From NCBI GenBank assembly GCA_021815405.1, contig JAKAGV010000017.1, forward strand, positions 1 through 64,000: a stretch of DNA of 64,000 bases. The letters run 5' to 3'. Position 1 is the stretch's first letter. The number at the start of each line of letters is the position of its first letter. The translations under genes and the position numbers were made by a program. The notes under the pieces were generated by a model, which worked only from the letters and a program-made list of their open reading frames with translations, ran no database searches and was not told where the DNA came from. Shown here piece by piece: positions 8,762 to 17,914 of this stretch. Source of the DNA: Bacteroidota bacterium. GTDB lineage: Bacteria > Bacteroidota > Ignavibacteria > Ignavibacteriales > Ignavibacteriaceae.

Positions 8762-9498
8762 AACATGCTTTTAATAAGAAGAGCAATTGCAATTGCCGAA
8801 AGCGAAGACAATAATGTTCCGATGAGAACATATTCGGCAAAATCTCTGTTATCAAGTTCGCGGAATCTTGTAAATCCTTTGGCAGCGATTATAAAACCAA
8901 TCGCCGCGTATTGATTTACGAGGACGAAAAAGAAAATTAAAATTCTTTCAACCCATCCGATAATTCTTCCGGCATTGTACTCTTTCTTATCGATTCCATT
9001 TGCCTCACCGGAATTGGGAGCTTGTGGAGCTAAATTAAACTTTTCGAAAAAATATCTGATTACGAAGTTTGTTTCGTTTAATAATAACAATATGCCAAGT
9101 AAAACAAGGTTGAACTTGTACCAATTTATTTTAATTAATACTGAACTAATAAAAGAATCATTACCCGAGCCGCTAATTAAATTATAGAAGCTGCTATTAA
9201 AGTTCTTTGGAATAAAAATAGACGAGAATATACCGAATATTAAAAAGTAAAAAAGAAAAGAAAGACAGCGGATTAAATTTAGATTGTTAAATCTGTTTTC
9301 TATCCAATAAAAAATGAGATCAAATACAAAAACTACTGCAATCAATAAAAATAATTTGATACTAAATTCAAATAAAAGTAATAACAGAATTTGAGTTATA
9401 ATTACCTCAAGGAGTTTTACTTTAGAGACCGGTTCATTTTTAAAGCCTAAACTCAGTCTGGAAAGCAATATAACATTCAGAAAATATATGAATTGCAA
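8758..9498 (-). CDS. DUF3307-like membrane protein
   Basis: A 246-residue very hydrophobic protein with about six to seven membrane helices. Its size, its position directly after a SatD gene and its ending in a TLLSSLSAIAIALLIK helix fit the DUF3307 family that commonly pairs with SatD proteins. The frame opens at TTG 9498, four bases after the SatD stop; no ATG fits better near the start. It overlaps the next gene by four bases, so it is translationally coupled. No enzymatic motif is visible and the function is unknown. Confidence 0.65.
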   Translation of the reverse strand: MQFIYFLNVILLSRLSLGFKNEPVSKVKLLEVIITQILLLLLFEFSIKLFLLIAVVFVFDLIFYWIENRFNNLNLIRCLSFLFYFLIFGIFSSIFIPKNFNSSFYNLISGSGNDSFISSVLIKINWYKFNLVLLGILLLLNETNFVIRYFFEKFNLAPQAPNSGEANGIDKKEYNAGRIIGWVERILIFFFVLVNQYAAIGFIIAAKGFTRFRELDNRDFAEYVLIGTLLSSLSAIAIALLIKSMF

Positions 9499-9502
9499 AA
9501 CT

Positions 9503-10129
9503 TTATTTCTTAATTATGACATCTAATTCTTTGGCAATTTCTCTTGTAATCTTAACAATTAAGGTCAAACTGCCGGAATCAATATTCTTATAGACTGCTT
9601 TATCGGAAATTTTTAGTTTGGCAGATATTTCCTTAACGGATTTTCCTTCGTAAAGCATTACAAGAATTTTAAGTCTGGTCGATTTCCACTTGCCGAAAAT
9701 ATTTGAGATTAAAAACAAGCTGTGCTTTATCAGTTCATTTCTGTTACCTTCATCGGCAATAATGTTAAAAAGATACGAAGTCTTTTTTAATTCCGTTAAA
9801 CCTTGTCTTGCATTATGAAAAGCCGGACCATCCATACCGATCGATTGCTTTTTATTTATCCGAGTCGATAATTCTCCGACACCAATAGAAAACCTTACCT
9901 TTGCGGGATAAAGCACTAGTAATATTTCCCATATATCTTTAAATAAATCGCTCCCCTTGCTGTATAATGCCTGGAATTCATCTCCGAGGGTAATAGTAAA
10001 CGGAGAAAGAAGAGTTTTATGATTCACATTTACCGTATTAAAATAGCGTATAAGCTTTTTCTGGATTTCTTCTCTCTTTTTTATTTTTCTCGAACTGACT
10101 ATATCTCCGATTAAAGCAATCTTCTTCAT
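9503..10129 (-). CDS. SatD-family protein with C-terminal HTH
   Basis: A 208-residue member of the SatD family (PF16264 type). The N-terminal KKIALIGDIVSSRKIKKRE and FTITLGDEFQALY segments and GMDGPAFHNARQGL are family hallmarks and give the region a nucleotide-cyclase-like (ferredoxin-fold) look. Residues about 150-200 form a helix-turn-helix (EGKSVKEISAKLKISDKAVYKNI), so the protein may bind DNA. Upstream lie three equal palindromes spaced 28 bp, an obvious candidate operator for autoregulation. ATG start. It leads the operon with the DUF3307-like and TIGR02757 genes. Regulatory role is inferred. Confidence 0.82.
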   Translation of the reverse strand: MKKIALIGDIVSSRKIKKREEIQKKLIRYFNTVNVNHKTLLSPFTITLGDEFQALYSKGSDLFKDIWEILLVLYPAKVRFSIGVGELSTRINKKQSIGMDGPAFHNARQGLTELKKTSYLFNIIADEGNRNELIKHSLFLISNIFGKWKSTRLKILVMLYEGKSVKEISAKLKISDKAVYKNIDSGSLTLIVKITREIAKELDVIIKK

Positions 10130-10178
10130 ATTATATCTTATTTATTTCAGAAGGAACTTAAGAAAAGTAAATAAAACT

Positions 10179-10253
10179 TTCAACCGGTTTGGTTGAATAA
10201 TTCATTTTCAACCAATTTGGTTGAAAACTTAAATTTCAACTGATTTGGTTGAA
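10179..10253 (-). promoter_or_regulatory. Three palindromic operators at exact 28-bp spacing
   Basis: TTCAACC-N5-GGTTGAA occurs at 10179-10197 and 10207-10225, and with one change (TTCAACT) at 10235-10253. Start-to-start distance is 28 bp both times. The array lies between the pdxJ stop (10264) and the SatD start (10129), so it belongs to the SatD operon promoter region. Dyad symmetry suggests a dimeric HTH protein, most simply SatD itself. Confidence 0.75.
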
Positions 10254-10263
10254 TGAACTTTTG

Positions 10264-10974
10264 TTATTTTATTAATCGCATCATCTCCTGGACAGCTTCC
10301 TTCAATCCGGTAAATACAGCTCTCGCAATTACAGCATGCCCAATACTAACTTCATCAATATCCGGGATCTCCCTAAATATTTTTATATTCTGATAATCAA
10401 GTCCGTGTCCCGCATTCACGCCTAATCCGAGTTTCTTTGCGTGCTTTACCGCGGTTCTGATTTTATCAAGCTCATCAAATTGTTCTTCTTCGGTAATAGC
10501 ATTGGCAAAAACACCGGTATGAATTTCGATAAAGTCTGAATTAATCTCTGCAGCAGCATCAATCTGGTCTAAGTTTGGTTCTATGAATAATGACACCAAT
10601 ATTTCCGCATTGTGCAAATCAGTAATTGCATCTTTCAACCGGTTTATATTATCAATTACATTTATACCACCTTCGGTAGTTAATTCCTGGCGGCGTTCGG
10701 GAACAATTGTGGAAAGCTCCGGACCGACATCGCAAGCTATCTTGATAATTTCATCTGTAGCCGCCATCTCTAAATCGAGTTTAGTTGTAATTAATTCTCT
10801 AAGTAAACGGACATCTCTTTCATTTATATGACGCCGGTCTTCTCTAAGATGAACAACTATTCCATCAACACCGGCTTGTTCAGCAAGTAATGCTGCAGTA
10901 ACCGGATCCGGTTCATTCTCTCCCCTGGAATTTCTTAGTGTCGCTATATGATCTACGTTTAATGAAAATCTCAT
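10264..10974 (-). CDS. pdxJ: Pyridoxine 5'-phosphate synthase
   Basis: A 236-residue TIM-barrel enzyme of normal length. It condenses 1-deoxyxylulose 5-phosphate with 3-amino-2-oxopropyl phosphate to make pyridoxine 5'-phosphate in the deoxyxylulose-dependent vitamin B6 pathway. Hallmarks: NVDHIATLRNSRGENEPDP at residues 5-23, HLREDRRHI (substrate-binding His/Arg), the Glu-containing EMAATDEI, and GLGVNAGHGL near the C-terminus. ATG start, 11 bp downstream of the CPBP protease gene on the same strand, so both may be co-transcribed. Assignment is secure. Confidence 0.96.
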   Translation of the reverse strand: MRFSLNVDHIATLRNSRGENEPDPVTAALLAEQAGVDGIVVHLREDRRHINERDVRLLRELITTKLDLEMAATDEIIKIACDVGPELSTIVPERRQELTTEGGINVIDNINRLKDAITDLHNAEILVSLFIEPNLDQIDAAAEINSDFIEIHTGVFANAITEEEQFDELDKIRTAVKHAKKLGLGVNAGHGLDYQNIKIFREIPDIDEVSIGHAVIARAVFTGLKEAVQEMMRLIK

Positions 10975-10985
10975 TTTCTTATTCC

Positions 10986-11783
10986 TTAAAAAATTTGTTT
11001 TACAACATTAACTAATGAATTCACTCCGACTCCAAAATCATTCGCCCTGTATCGAAGAGTAGAAATTAAATCTATACTAAACATAATAATTGAATGAGTA
11101 ATAACGCAATAGTAGATTGATCTGGATCGATAAGCCAGAATGCCTAGCGCTAAACCTCCCGCAATTGCCCCGAAGGTTTCAAGCGGCGGCTTGCCATCAT
11201 GAAGAATAACAAACGGCAACATCTGAATTACAACGGCATAATAACCAAATTTTTCTTTCAAACCAAAAAGCATAAATCCGCGCCAGATAAATTCCCATGC
11301 AAATAAATAGAAAACCAGTCCGAGTTCGTAAATAAAAAATATATTCCAGGAATCTCTTGCCTGGTAAAGCAGAGGATAAGTTAAGCTGAACGATTGCTGT
11401 GAAGTTAAAAACCAAATGAACGGAAGCATTATTAAAATGAAGATCACTGAAATTCTAACTCCGGCATTTATATCTCCAATCGCAATTCCGTAATCTCTAA
11501 TTTTTTCTTTGAAGAATAGTTTTATAATTAAAAATGGAACAATGAAATAGACTATGAAATCACCAAGGTACCAATAAAAAAATTCTAAAAGATAAACTTT
11601 AGAATGATTGGAAAGCTCTATGAAAAAATTAAGATGGAAGAACGTACGGGATGTAAAATACCATGAAATAGTCTGAAGTACGGCAGCAGCAACTAAAACG
11701 GTGGTAACTTTTTTATCCAGATTCTTTATTATTGCCGTTAGTTCATTAACTTCTTTTTTAAAATAGAATTTTGGAAATGCCAT
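10986..11783 (-). CDS. CPBP-family intramembrane metalloprotease
   Basis: A 265-residue membrane protein with about seven helices. The second half carries the CPBP (Abi/CAAX protease and bacteriocin-processing) pattern: WEFIWRGFML stands for the usual EExxxR motif with only one Glu before the Arg, followed by a second-motif His in MLPFVILHDGKPPLE and a third in CVITHSIIMFSIDL. Such proteins cleave membrane-embedded substrates; substrates here are unknown. The reduced Glu motif leaves catalytic activity open. ATG start; divergent from the esterase gene across 114 bp. Confidence 0.78.
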   Translation of the reverse strand: MAFPKFYFKKEVNELTAIIKNLDKKVTTVLVAAAVLQTISWYFTSRTFFHLNFFIELSNHSKVYLLEFFYWYLGDFIVYFIVPFLIIKLFFKEKIRDYGIAIGDINAGVRISVIFILIMLPFIWFLTSQQSFSLTYPLLYQARDSWNIFFIYELGLVFYLFAWEFIWRGFMLFGLKEKFGYYAVVIQMLPFVILHDGKPPLETFGAIAGGLALGILAYRSRSIYYCVITHSIIMFSIDLISTLRYRANDFGVGVNSLVNVVKQIF

Positions 11784-11897
11784 AGTTCCAGAGAATCTAA
11801 GTAATTTTTATTTCAAAATTACTATTTCCCAGCTAAGAAGGAAAACATTTTTGGATTATATTTAGTTATTGAAAAACTTAAAATTGGGAAACATTTT

Positions 11898-13043
11898 ATG
11901 AAAAGATTATTGTTAACCATTGCAGTCTTTACCTTGGCAGCAAAATTTATATTTCCGCAGAATAAAATTACATTTGTCGTTACAACTCCTAAGCTTCCTT
12001 CTAACGAAACAATATATGTCACCGGAAACAACTCTGAACTTGGCGATTGGAATCCATCCGGCGTCGCCCTAACTAAAAGCAACGATTCCACATGGGCAAA
12101 AACATTCAGCTTTAATTCAAATGAAAAAATTGAATTTAAGTTTACCAAAGGCTCATGGAATACCGAGGCGCTTACAAATGATGGACTTGTACCGCCAAAT
12201 TATTCTATGATAATAAAAAATGATACTACTGTCTACTTCACAATCAATAAATGGAAAGATGAAATCAGCAATGTTAACCGGGCAATGTTTCCCGGTCAAA
12301 TCACTGGTACCGTAAAATATTTATATAACATGAAAGGCGAAGGAATCAAGCCTCGCGACATCATTGTATGGCTTCCTCCTTCTTATGACAGCAGTAAAAC
12401 AAAACGGTACCCGGTGCTTTATATGCAAGATGGACAAAATCTTTTCGATCCAAAAACATCTGCCTTCGGTATCGATTGGCAGCTTGACGAAACTGCCGAC
12501 AGTTTAATTAAAGCCGGCGCTATAAAAGAAATTATAATCGTCGGAATTTATAATACTTCTGATAGAAATGACGAATATGGCGATACCAAACTTGGTCGTA
12601 AGTATATGGATTTCATCATAAACGATTTAAAACCATTTATAGATAAAAATTTTAGAACATTGTCTGATCGACAAAATACTGCTGTCGGTGGTTCATCGAT
12701 GGGAGGATTAATTTCTATGATGCTGGTATGGGAACATCCGGAAGTTTTTTCGCAGGCTGCATGTTTATCGCCGGCATTTCATATCGGTGACATCAACTAC
12801 ACAAAAAAAGTTGAAAAATATAACGGAGAGAAAAAGCCAATCAGAATTTATATTGATAACGGAACCATCGACCTTGATGCTCGGCTAAAACCCGGCGCCG
12901 ATGAAATGGTTAAAGTACTTGAAGATAAAGGCTACAAACCCGGGAAAGACTTAGATTATTTTGTTGCTGAAGGCGCTACACATAACGAAGCTGCGTGGGC
13001 AAAAAGAAACTGGAGATATTTAGAGTTTATGTTTGGCAAATGA
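11898..13043 (+). CDS. Secreted esterase with N-terminal CBM20-like domain
   Basis: A 381-residue exported protein. Residues 1-20 form a signal peptide ending in FPQ. Residues about 22-118 resemble a starch-binding CBM20 module (VTTPKLPSNETIYVTGN, then LGDWNP). Residues about 130-380 form an esterase-D type alpha/beta hydrolase: IVWLPPSYD, YPVLYMQDGQNLFD, nucleophile elbow GGSSMGG with the catalytic Ser, and a C-terminal EGATHNEAAW His. It probably deacylates a carbohydrate or a siderophore-like ester outside the cytoplasm; substrate unknown. The stop is directly abutted by the lptB stop on the other strand, with no base between them. Confidence 0.87.
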   Translation: MKRLLLTIAVFTLAAKFIFPQNKITFVVTTPKLPSNETIYVTGNNSELGDWNPSGVALTKSNDSTWAKTFSFNSNEKIEFKFTKGSWNTEALTNDGLVPPNYSMIIKNDTTVYFTINKWKDEISNVNRAMFPGQITGTVKYLYNMKGEGIKPRDIIVWLPPSYDSSKTKRYPVLYMQDGQNLFDPKTSAFGIDWQLDETADSLIKAGAIKEIIIVGIYNTSDRNDEYGDTKLGRKYMDFIINDLKPFIDKNFRTLSDRQNTAVGGSSMGGLISMMLVWEHPEVFSQAACLSPAFHIGDINYTKKVEKYNGEKKPIRIYIDNGTIDLDARLKPGADEMVKVLEDKGYKPGKDLDYFVAEGATHNEAAWAKRNWRYLEFMFGK

Positions 13044-13781
13044 TCAGTAACGGTCAAGTTTAAATTTTTCTCCAAGATATAATTTCCTAACTTCGGCATC
13101 TTCGGCAAGCTCTAATGCTTTACCTTGCTTGAATATCGTTCCGTTAATTAGGATGTAAGCATTATCTACGATGCTTAAAGTTTCGTGAACATTATGGTCG
13201 GTAATAAGTACGCCAATGCCGCGGTTTTTCAAGTTGGCAACTATCTGCATAATATCTTCAACAGCAATCGGATCAACACCGGCAAATGGTTCATCTAATA
13301 AAATGAAGCTCGGATCGGTTGCTAATGCACGGGCAATTTCGGTTCTTCGTCTTTCTCCACCGCTAAGCTGAAAACCTTTACTTTTTCTGATATGAGTTAT
13401 ACTCAAATCTTCAAGAAGATTTTCACATTTTTCTTTTCTTGCTTTAGCATCAAGATTAGTTAATTCGAGAACCGCCATCAAATTATCTTCAACGGATAAC
13501 CGTCTGAATACTGAGGCTTCCTGCGGTAAATAACCTATGCCCATCCTAGCCCGTTTATACATCGGTTCGTGAGTTATTTCCTTTTCATCAAAAAAAACTT
13601 TTCCTTTATCAGGACGAATCATTCCAACGATCATATAAAAAGTTGTTGTCTTGCCGGCGCCGTTTGGTCCAAGAAGCCCGACAATTTCTCCTTTAGAAAC
13701 TTTTACAGATGCTTTATTTACTACGGTGCGTTTCTTATAAATCTTTACTAAATCTTCGCTTCTTAAAGTAGTTGATTCCAT
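13044..13781 (-). CDS. lptB: LPS export ABC ATPase LptB
   Basis: A 245-residue ABC ATPase that powers LPS extraction from the inner membrane with LptFG, passing it to LptC and LptA. Walker [10 protein letters not shown] (about 37-45), Q-loop, signature LSGGERRR, Walker [14 protein letters not shown] and the switch His in TDHNVHE are all intact. The acidic-aromatic C-terminus [12 protein letters not shown] is typical of LptB. Last gene of the kdsA-kdsD-lptC-lptA-lptB group; ATG with AGGAAA ribosome-binding site. LptF and LptG are not in the window. Confidence 0.96.
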   Translation of the reverse strand: MESTTLRSEDLVKIYKKRTVVNKASVKVSKGEIVGLLGPNGAGKTTTFYMIVGMIRPDKGKVFFDEKEITHEPMYKRARMGIGYLPQEASVFRRLSVEDNLMAVLELTNLDAKARKEKCENLLEDLSITHIRKSKGFQLSGGERRRTEIARALATDPSFILLDEPFAGVDPIAVEDIMQIVANLKNRGIGVLITDHNVHETLSIVDNAYILINGTIFKQGKALELAEDAEVRKLYLGEKFKLDRY

Positions 13782-13801
13782 TTTTTCCTATTTATTATAT
13801 T

Positions 13802-15277
13802 CTATTTTAAATCAGACGAATGTAATTCAAATTTGTTTTTTACCGGTACTTCTTTACCGGAAGCAAAATAATTATCCAGCAAATCATTCTTAACCGGACG
13901 ATCTTTATAAATCAAAAATCCCGGAAGTGTAAACGAAAGCTCACTGCCGAGAACTTTTTTTTCAGGATAATATTCACTCGTCGGTGTTCCATATAATTTT
14001 ACAGCACTAACTCTCTTATTATCAAATAAAATTTTTGCCGACTCAGAAGAAGACTTAGTTAATCCGTTCGGATCGTTATCTTCATAAAGATAATAAATAC
14101 TATGAACTCCGCCGTAAACATCTGTTTCCTCAATTCCTTCATCTCCAAAATGAATTACGACTCGGCTTCCCGAAATTTGATCGAACCGCTTTTTATATTT
14201 TTCATTTTGCGAAAGTATGAAAGCATTCCTGTCAACGTCAAGCATATTAATCTTATTTTCTTTTAAGAATATTGAAACCGAATCGCCTGTTAGCTGAGAA
14301 TTCTCGTACCAAATTATCGGCTGATTTGAGTCTTCGCTTTTCTTTATAGTAATTATTTCACCTTTATTCCTAAAATATTCTGTAAAATCATTTCTTGATG
14401 CGAAAGCTCCTCTAACTATTCTAACTGAATCTTCCGCTTTGAATAAGTTAATTGTATCGCGGTAGGCTTCCATTTTCTTTGCTCTGATAACAAGCGTATC
14501 AATCTTCAGTACCAATGATGTATCATTACGATTCGAAACCGAACCGGAATCTCTTTTTTGAATATATGAAGAATCAATCTGGATGAATAGCGGATTCTTA
14601 TTTACAAGCGTATAATATTTTGCCGGATAATCTTCAAGATGATCACCAAAGATGATAGAATTGTTTGCAGAGCTGCTAATACGTACATGGCTGTCGGCAA
14701 ATGTTACTCTGGAATCACGGTAGTGAATTAAACTATCAGCTCGAATAACATCTTTTGATTCAACAATCTTAACGTGTCCGGTCGCAATAGCTTTGCCGGT
14801 ATCTTTATAATAAATCAATTGGCTGGAAGTTAGAGTTGAGGAAGTATCTACAAGCTTAACATTACTTCTGAAAACTGCTTTATCTTCGTTAAAAAAATAA
14901 TCGCCGGAGTCTGCAGTAAGAACAACTTTTTTATCATTTAATTGAACACCGGAATTTGATTCTGCTTTTCTGTCATCGCCGTAATAATATCCGTGAGAAG
15001 TTGTAATTGTTAAAGTATCTTGTGTAGCAACAACATTTCCGATTAGCTCTGCAACATTTCTTGAAATATATCTGATTGCGTGATCGCATGTAATTTTAAC
15101 ATTACCCTGAGTAATTACAACCGGTGCAAATACTTCTTGAATCATCTCACCGTTGACAGTAGAATAAACCCCGCGGCTTCCGGTAACCTGCATTATATCC
15201 TGCTGTTGGGCAAAAACTTTCATCCCGGTAAGGGAAATAAGAGCCATAAATAATATAATCTTATTTTTTATTTCCAT
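13802..15277 (-). CDS. lptA: LptA/OstA-like periplasmic LPS transport protein
   Basis: About 491 residues from the ATG at 15277; the frame is open upstream to a TTG at 15289. A signal peptide ends in GMKVFAQQ. The N-terminal half has the repeated beta-strand pattern of OstA/LptA jelly-roll proteins (VKITCDHAIRYISRNVAELIGN, then VVATQDTLTITTSHGYYY). LptA bridges LPS between LptC and the outer-membrane LptD. The protein is much longer than the ~185-residue proteobacterial LptA, with at least two OstA-like stretches plus a C-terminal part similar in style to the LptD N-terminal domain. It sits between lptC and lptB, which supports the role. The exact architecture is uncertain. Confidence 0.82.
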   Translation of the reverse strand: MEIKNKIILFMALISLTGMKVFAQQQDIMQVTGSRGVYSTVNGEMIQEVFAPVVITQGNVKITCDHAIRYISRNVAELIGNVVATQDTLTITTSHGYYYGDDRKAESNSGVQLNDKKVVLTADSGDYFFNEDKAVFRSNVKLVDTSSTLTSSQLIYYKDTGKAIATGHVKIVESKDVIRADSLIHYRDSRVTFADSHVRISSSANNSIIFGDHLEDYPAKYYTLVNKNPLFIQIDSSYIQKRDSGSVSNRNDTSLVLKIDTLVIRAKKMEAYRDTINLFKAEDSVRIVRGAFASRNDFTEYFRNKGEIITIKKSEDSNQPIIWYENSQLTGDSVSIFLKENKINMLDVDRNAFILSQNEKYKKRFDQISGSRVVIHFGDEGIEETDVYGGVHSIYYLYEDNDPNGLTKSSSESAKILFDNKRVSAVKLYGTPTSEYYPEKKVLGSELSFTLPGFLIYKDRPVKNDLLDNYFASGKEVPVKNKFELHSSDLK

Positions 15278-15330
15278 CAGAAATTTCAAATTTGAGATTC
15301 ATTACTTCAGCCAAAGCTTTTCTATAAATT

Positions 15331-15891
15331 TTATTTTTTGATTTTTGATTTTGAATTATTTGTCGTGTCAAGTCTAGTAACATATGTTATATTATAGATA
15401 GTGTAGTTTTTAAGATTTTCATCAGATTCAAAACCAAAACCTTGCACTCTTTCTTTTGGAGAAGTAATTGTTACAAATTTATCGGAGATAATTTTTCTAT
15501 CCTTGTTCCGCCACATCAGTTCCTGAGTTCTTAAAGTAACACCGCTGTCATTAACCGCAACAACACTGTCTATAGCGTATAAATCTTTTGTTAAGTCATT
15601 TACCTTTCCTTGGTTGGCGGTAAGTGTCGTTGTCTGTTGACCGGAAGGATTAAAAAACTTAACAGTAATTGTATCAAGTAAAGTTTCTTGCGGCGAATCA
15701 TACATTCTTAAATGTTTTGCGTAAAGAATTGCTTTAGTATCTCCGGAGTCGCTGAAGAATACAGTATCGTCCCAGCTTTCCTGCGCAGGCAGCTTTGCCA
15801 CTTGAAGTGAGGTATTTATTGACGGCTGTACTTTTTCTTCTCCGCAACCGGCTGCCAATAACAAAAATATTAAGAAAAAGAACAACTTCAT
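15331..15891 (-). CDS. lptC: LPS export protein LptC (lipoprotein form)
   Basis: A 186-residue exported protein with lipobox LLLAAGCGEE, so it is probably lipid-anchored rather than held by a transmembrane helix as in E. coli. The LptC domain covers about 35-175: DTKAILYAKHLRMYD, VKFFNPSGQQTTTLTANQGKVND, and TQELMWRNKDRKIISD are family strands. LptC accepts LPS from LptBFG and hands it to LptA. The start overlaps the kdsD stop as ATGA, showing translational coupling. Confidence 0.9.
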   Translation of the reverse strand: MKLFFFLIFLLLAAGCGEEKVQPSINTSLQVAKLPAQESWDDTVFFSDSGDTKAILYAKHLRMYDSPQETLLDTITVKFFNPSGQQTTTLTANQGKVNDLTKDLYAIDSVVAVNDSGVTLRTQELMWRNKDRKIISDKFVTITSPKERVQGFGFESDENLKNYTIYNITYVTRLDTTNNSKSKIKK

Positions 15892-16877
15892 CTTTGGCTT
15901 AGACCGAGATTGATTAAGTCGTGAAGATGCACAATTCCGATTGGACGATTTGAATCATCAATAATAATCATGGCGGTAATTTTGAAATTCTCCATCTGCT
16001 GAAGTGCAAATGAAGCAAGATAACTTTCTCTCATTACTTTCGGATTATGAGTCATTATATCCTTCGCCGTCAAATTTTTAATATCGAGAGTTCTTTCAAG
16101 TAAACGCCGTAAATCTCCATCGGTAATTACACCGGTTAAAACGCCTTCATTATTTATTACTGTTGTTGTTCCTAAACGCTTTGATGTAATTTCAAGAATG
16201 ACATCTTTAATCGAAGTTGTTTCCTCAACTTTAGGAATTCTTTCACCTTGGATCATAATTTCTTTAATCTCAAGTGAAAGCCTTTTACCAAGACTGCCGC
16301 CCGGATGCAGAAATGCAAAATCTTCCGCCGTAAATCCGCGTTTTTGAAGCAGAGCAACTGAAAGCGCATCTCCCATCGCAAGTGTTGCAGTTGTTGAGGA
16401 AGTCGGTGCAAGATCATGCGGACAAGCTTCTTCTTTCACACCTATATTAAGAAATATATCGCATTCATTACCAAGCTTGGAATTTTTTATACCCGACATT
16501 GCAATTAACGTAACCTTTAATCTTTTTAACATCGGTAAAAGATTAATTATTTCTTCGGTGTTTCCGCTTTTCGAAATTAAAATAACTACATCTTCATTCC
16601 TTACCATGCCGAGATCGCCATGCAAAGCATCTGTAGGATGCAAGAAAATTGCGGGAGTGCCGGTGGAATTTAAAGTGGCTACAATTTTCCTGGCAATTAA
16701 TCCAGATTTACCCATACCGGTAAGTATTACTCTGCCTGTGCTTTCAAAAATTACATTTACAGCTTTTATAAATTCTCCGTCGATGCTGTCTGCTAAATTA
16801 GCTACAGCTTCGGATTCAATTTTAATTACTTCTCTCCCCTTTTGAATAATCTCATTATCTGTCAAGGTTATCCTCAA
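15888..16877 (-). CDS. kdsD: Arabinose-5-phosphate isomerase (KdsD/KpsF family)
   Basis: A 329-residue enzyme that interconverts ribulose 5-phosphate and arabinose 5-phosphate, the first step to Kdo. An SIS domain occupies about 40-180 (GMGKSGLIARKIVATLNSTG, then HPTDALHGDLGMV and SKSGNTEEI). Two CBS domains follow (about 210-325). The frame opens at TTG 16877; a second TTG at 16865 sits behind AGGAT and is an equally good start. No ATG is available near the N-terminus. Between kdsA (upstream) and lptC (overlapping by four bases). Confidence 0.94.
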   Translation of the reverse strand: MRITLTDNEIIQKGREVIKIESEAVANLADSIDGEFIKAVNVIFESTGRVILTGMGKSGLIARKIVATLNSTGTPAIFLHPTDALHGDLGMVRNEDVVILISKSGNTEEIINLLPMLKRLKVTLIAMSGIKNSKLGNECDIFLNIGVKEEACPHDLAPTSSTTATLAMGDALSVALLQKRGFTAEDFAFLHPGGSLGKRLSLEIKEIMIQGERIPKVEETTSIKDVILEITSKRLGTTTVINNEGVLTGVITDGDLRRLLERTLDIKNLTAKDIMTHNPKVMRESYLASFALQQMENFKITAMIIIDDSNRPIGIVHLHDLINLGLSQR

Positions 16878-16884
16878 TTAAAAA

Positions 16885-17754
16885 TTAATAGCGTTTTATA
16901 ATTTTATCGATAGATTTTATTTCATCAAGAAGTTCTTTAAGCTCACTTAACGGAAGCTGGCTTGCGGCATCACTTAATGCTTCTTTCGGATTCGGATGAA
17001 CTTCGAGAAATAGAGCATCGATTCCGACCGCTGCAGCAGCCCGTGCGAGTGGCTTAATAAATTTCGGCTCACCGCCGCTTTTACTTCCTTTGCTCGGAAG
17101 CTGTACAGAATGTGTTGCATCCATAACAACCGGATAACCAAATTCCTTCATTATAATAAATGAACGCATATCAACAACCAAATTATGATATCCGAAAGTT
17201 GTTCCTCGTTCCGTTAGCAAAATTTTTTTATTTCCGGTTGAAGCAATCTTTTCTGCAACGTGTTTCATATCGTCCGGTGCAAGGAATTGTCCTTTCTTAA
17301 CATTAATTACTTTGCCGCTCTTTCCTGCTGCAACAAGCAGATCAGTTTGTCTTGATAAAAACGCCGGTATTTGTAAAACATCTACAGCATCTTTAATCAT
17401 TTCAATTTCTTTTTCAGTATGAACATCCGTAAGCACCGGAAGGTTTAGTTCCATTCTAACCTTCGCAAGAATTGCAATCGCTTCTTCATCTCCAATACCG
17501 GTAAAAGAATTTAAACTTGTCCGGTTTGCTTTTTTGTAGCTTGATTTGAAAATATACGGTATCTGCAACAATGAAGTTATTTCTTTAATTGACTTCGCTG
17601 TTTCCATTATTAATTTTTCGTTTTCAACAACGCATGGACCGGCAATTAACACAAACGGTTTTCCACCGCCTATTTTGATGTCATTTATTTCTACCAAAGC
17701 TCTGCCTAATTTCTTAAAATCTATTTTACTGCTGCTAAATATAACTATTTTCAA
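16885..17754 (-). CDS. kdsA: 3-deoxy-8-phosphooctulonate synthase
   Basis: The enzyme condenses arabinose 5-phosphate with phosphoenolpyruvate to Kdo 8-phosphate. Motifs: GKPFVLIAGPCVVEN, FKSSYKKANRTS, TDVHTEKE, LLTERGTTFGYHNLVVDMR, and VMDATHSVQLP. The frame from TTG 17754 gives 289 residues, but the first ~19 look unrelated to the family. TTG at 17697, behind AGG at suitable distance, gives 270 residues, the usual KdsA length, and is probably the true start. First gene of the Kdo/Lpt group. Metal-dependent or independent class was not determined. Confidence 0.95.
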   Translation of the reverse strand: MKIVIFSSSKIDFKKLGRALVEINDIKIGGGKPFVLIAGPCVVENEKLIMETAKSIKEITSLLQIPYIFKSSYKKANRTSLNSFTGIGDEEAIAILAKVRMELNLPVLTDVHTEKEIEMIKDAVDVLQIPAFLSRQTDLLVAAGKSGKVINVKKGQFLAPDDMKHVAEKIASTGNKKILLTERGTTFGYHNLVVDMRSFIIMKEFGYPVVMDATHSVQLPSKGSKSGGEPKFIKPLARAAAAVGIDALFLEVHPNPKEALSDAASQLPLSELKELLDEIKSIDKIIKRY

Positions 17755-17914
17755 ATTGTTATATAAGTAGTTTTCCCAGTCTTTGTTAGAAGATTTTTGA
17801 AGGCAATGTGATTCCGGGAAAAAACTTGCGGACGTTTACCGGTTATTTAAAATTTTCGTTTTATATTTTGCGGCATAACGATAAAATTTCCAAAATCAGA
17901 GAGTTACTTCCGTG

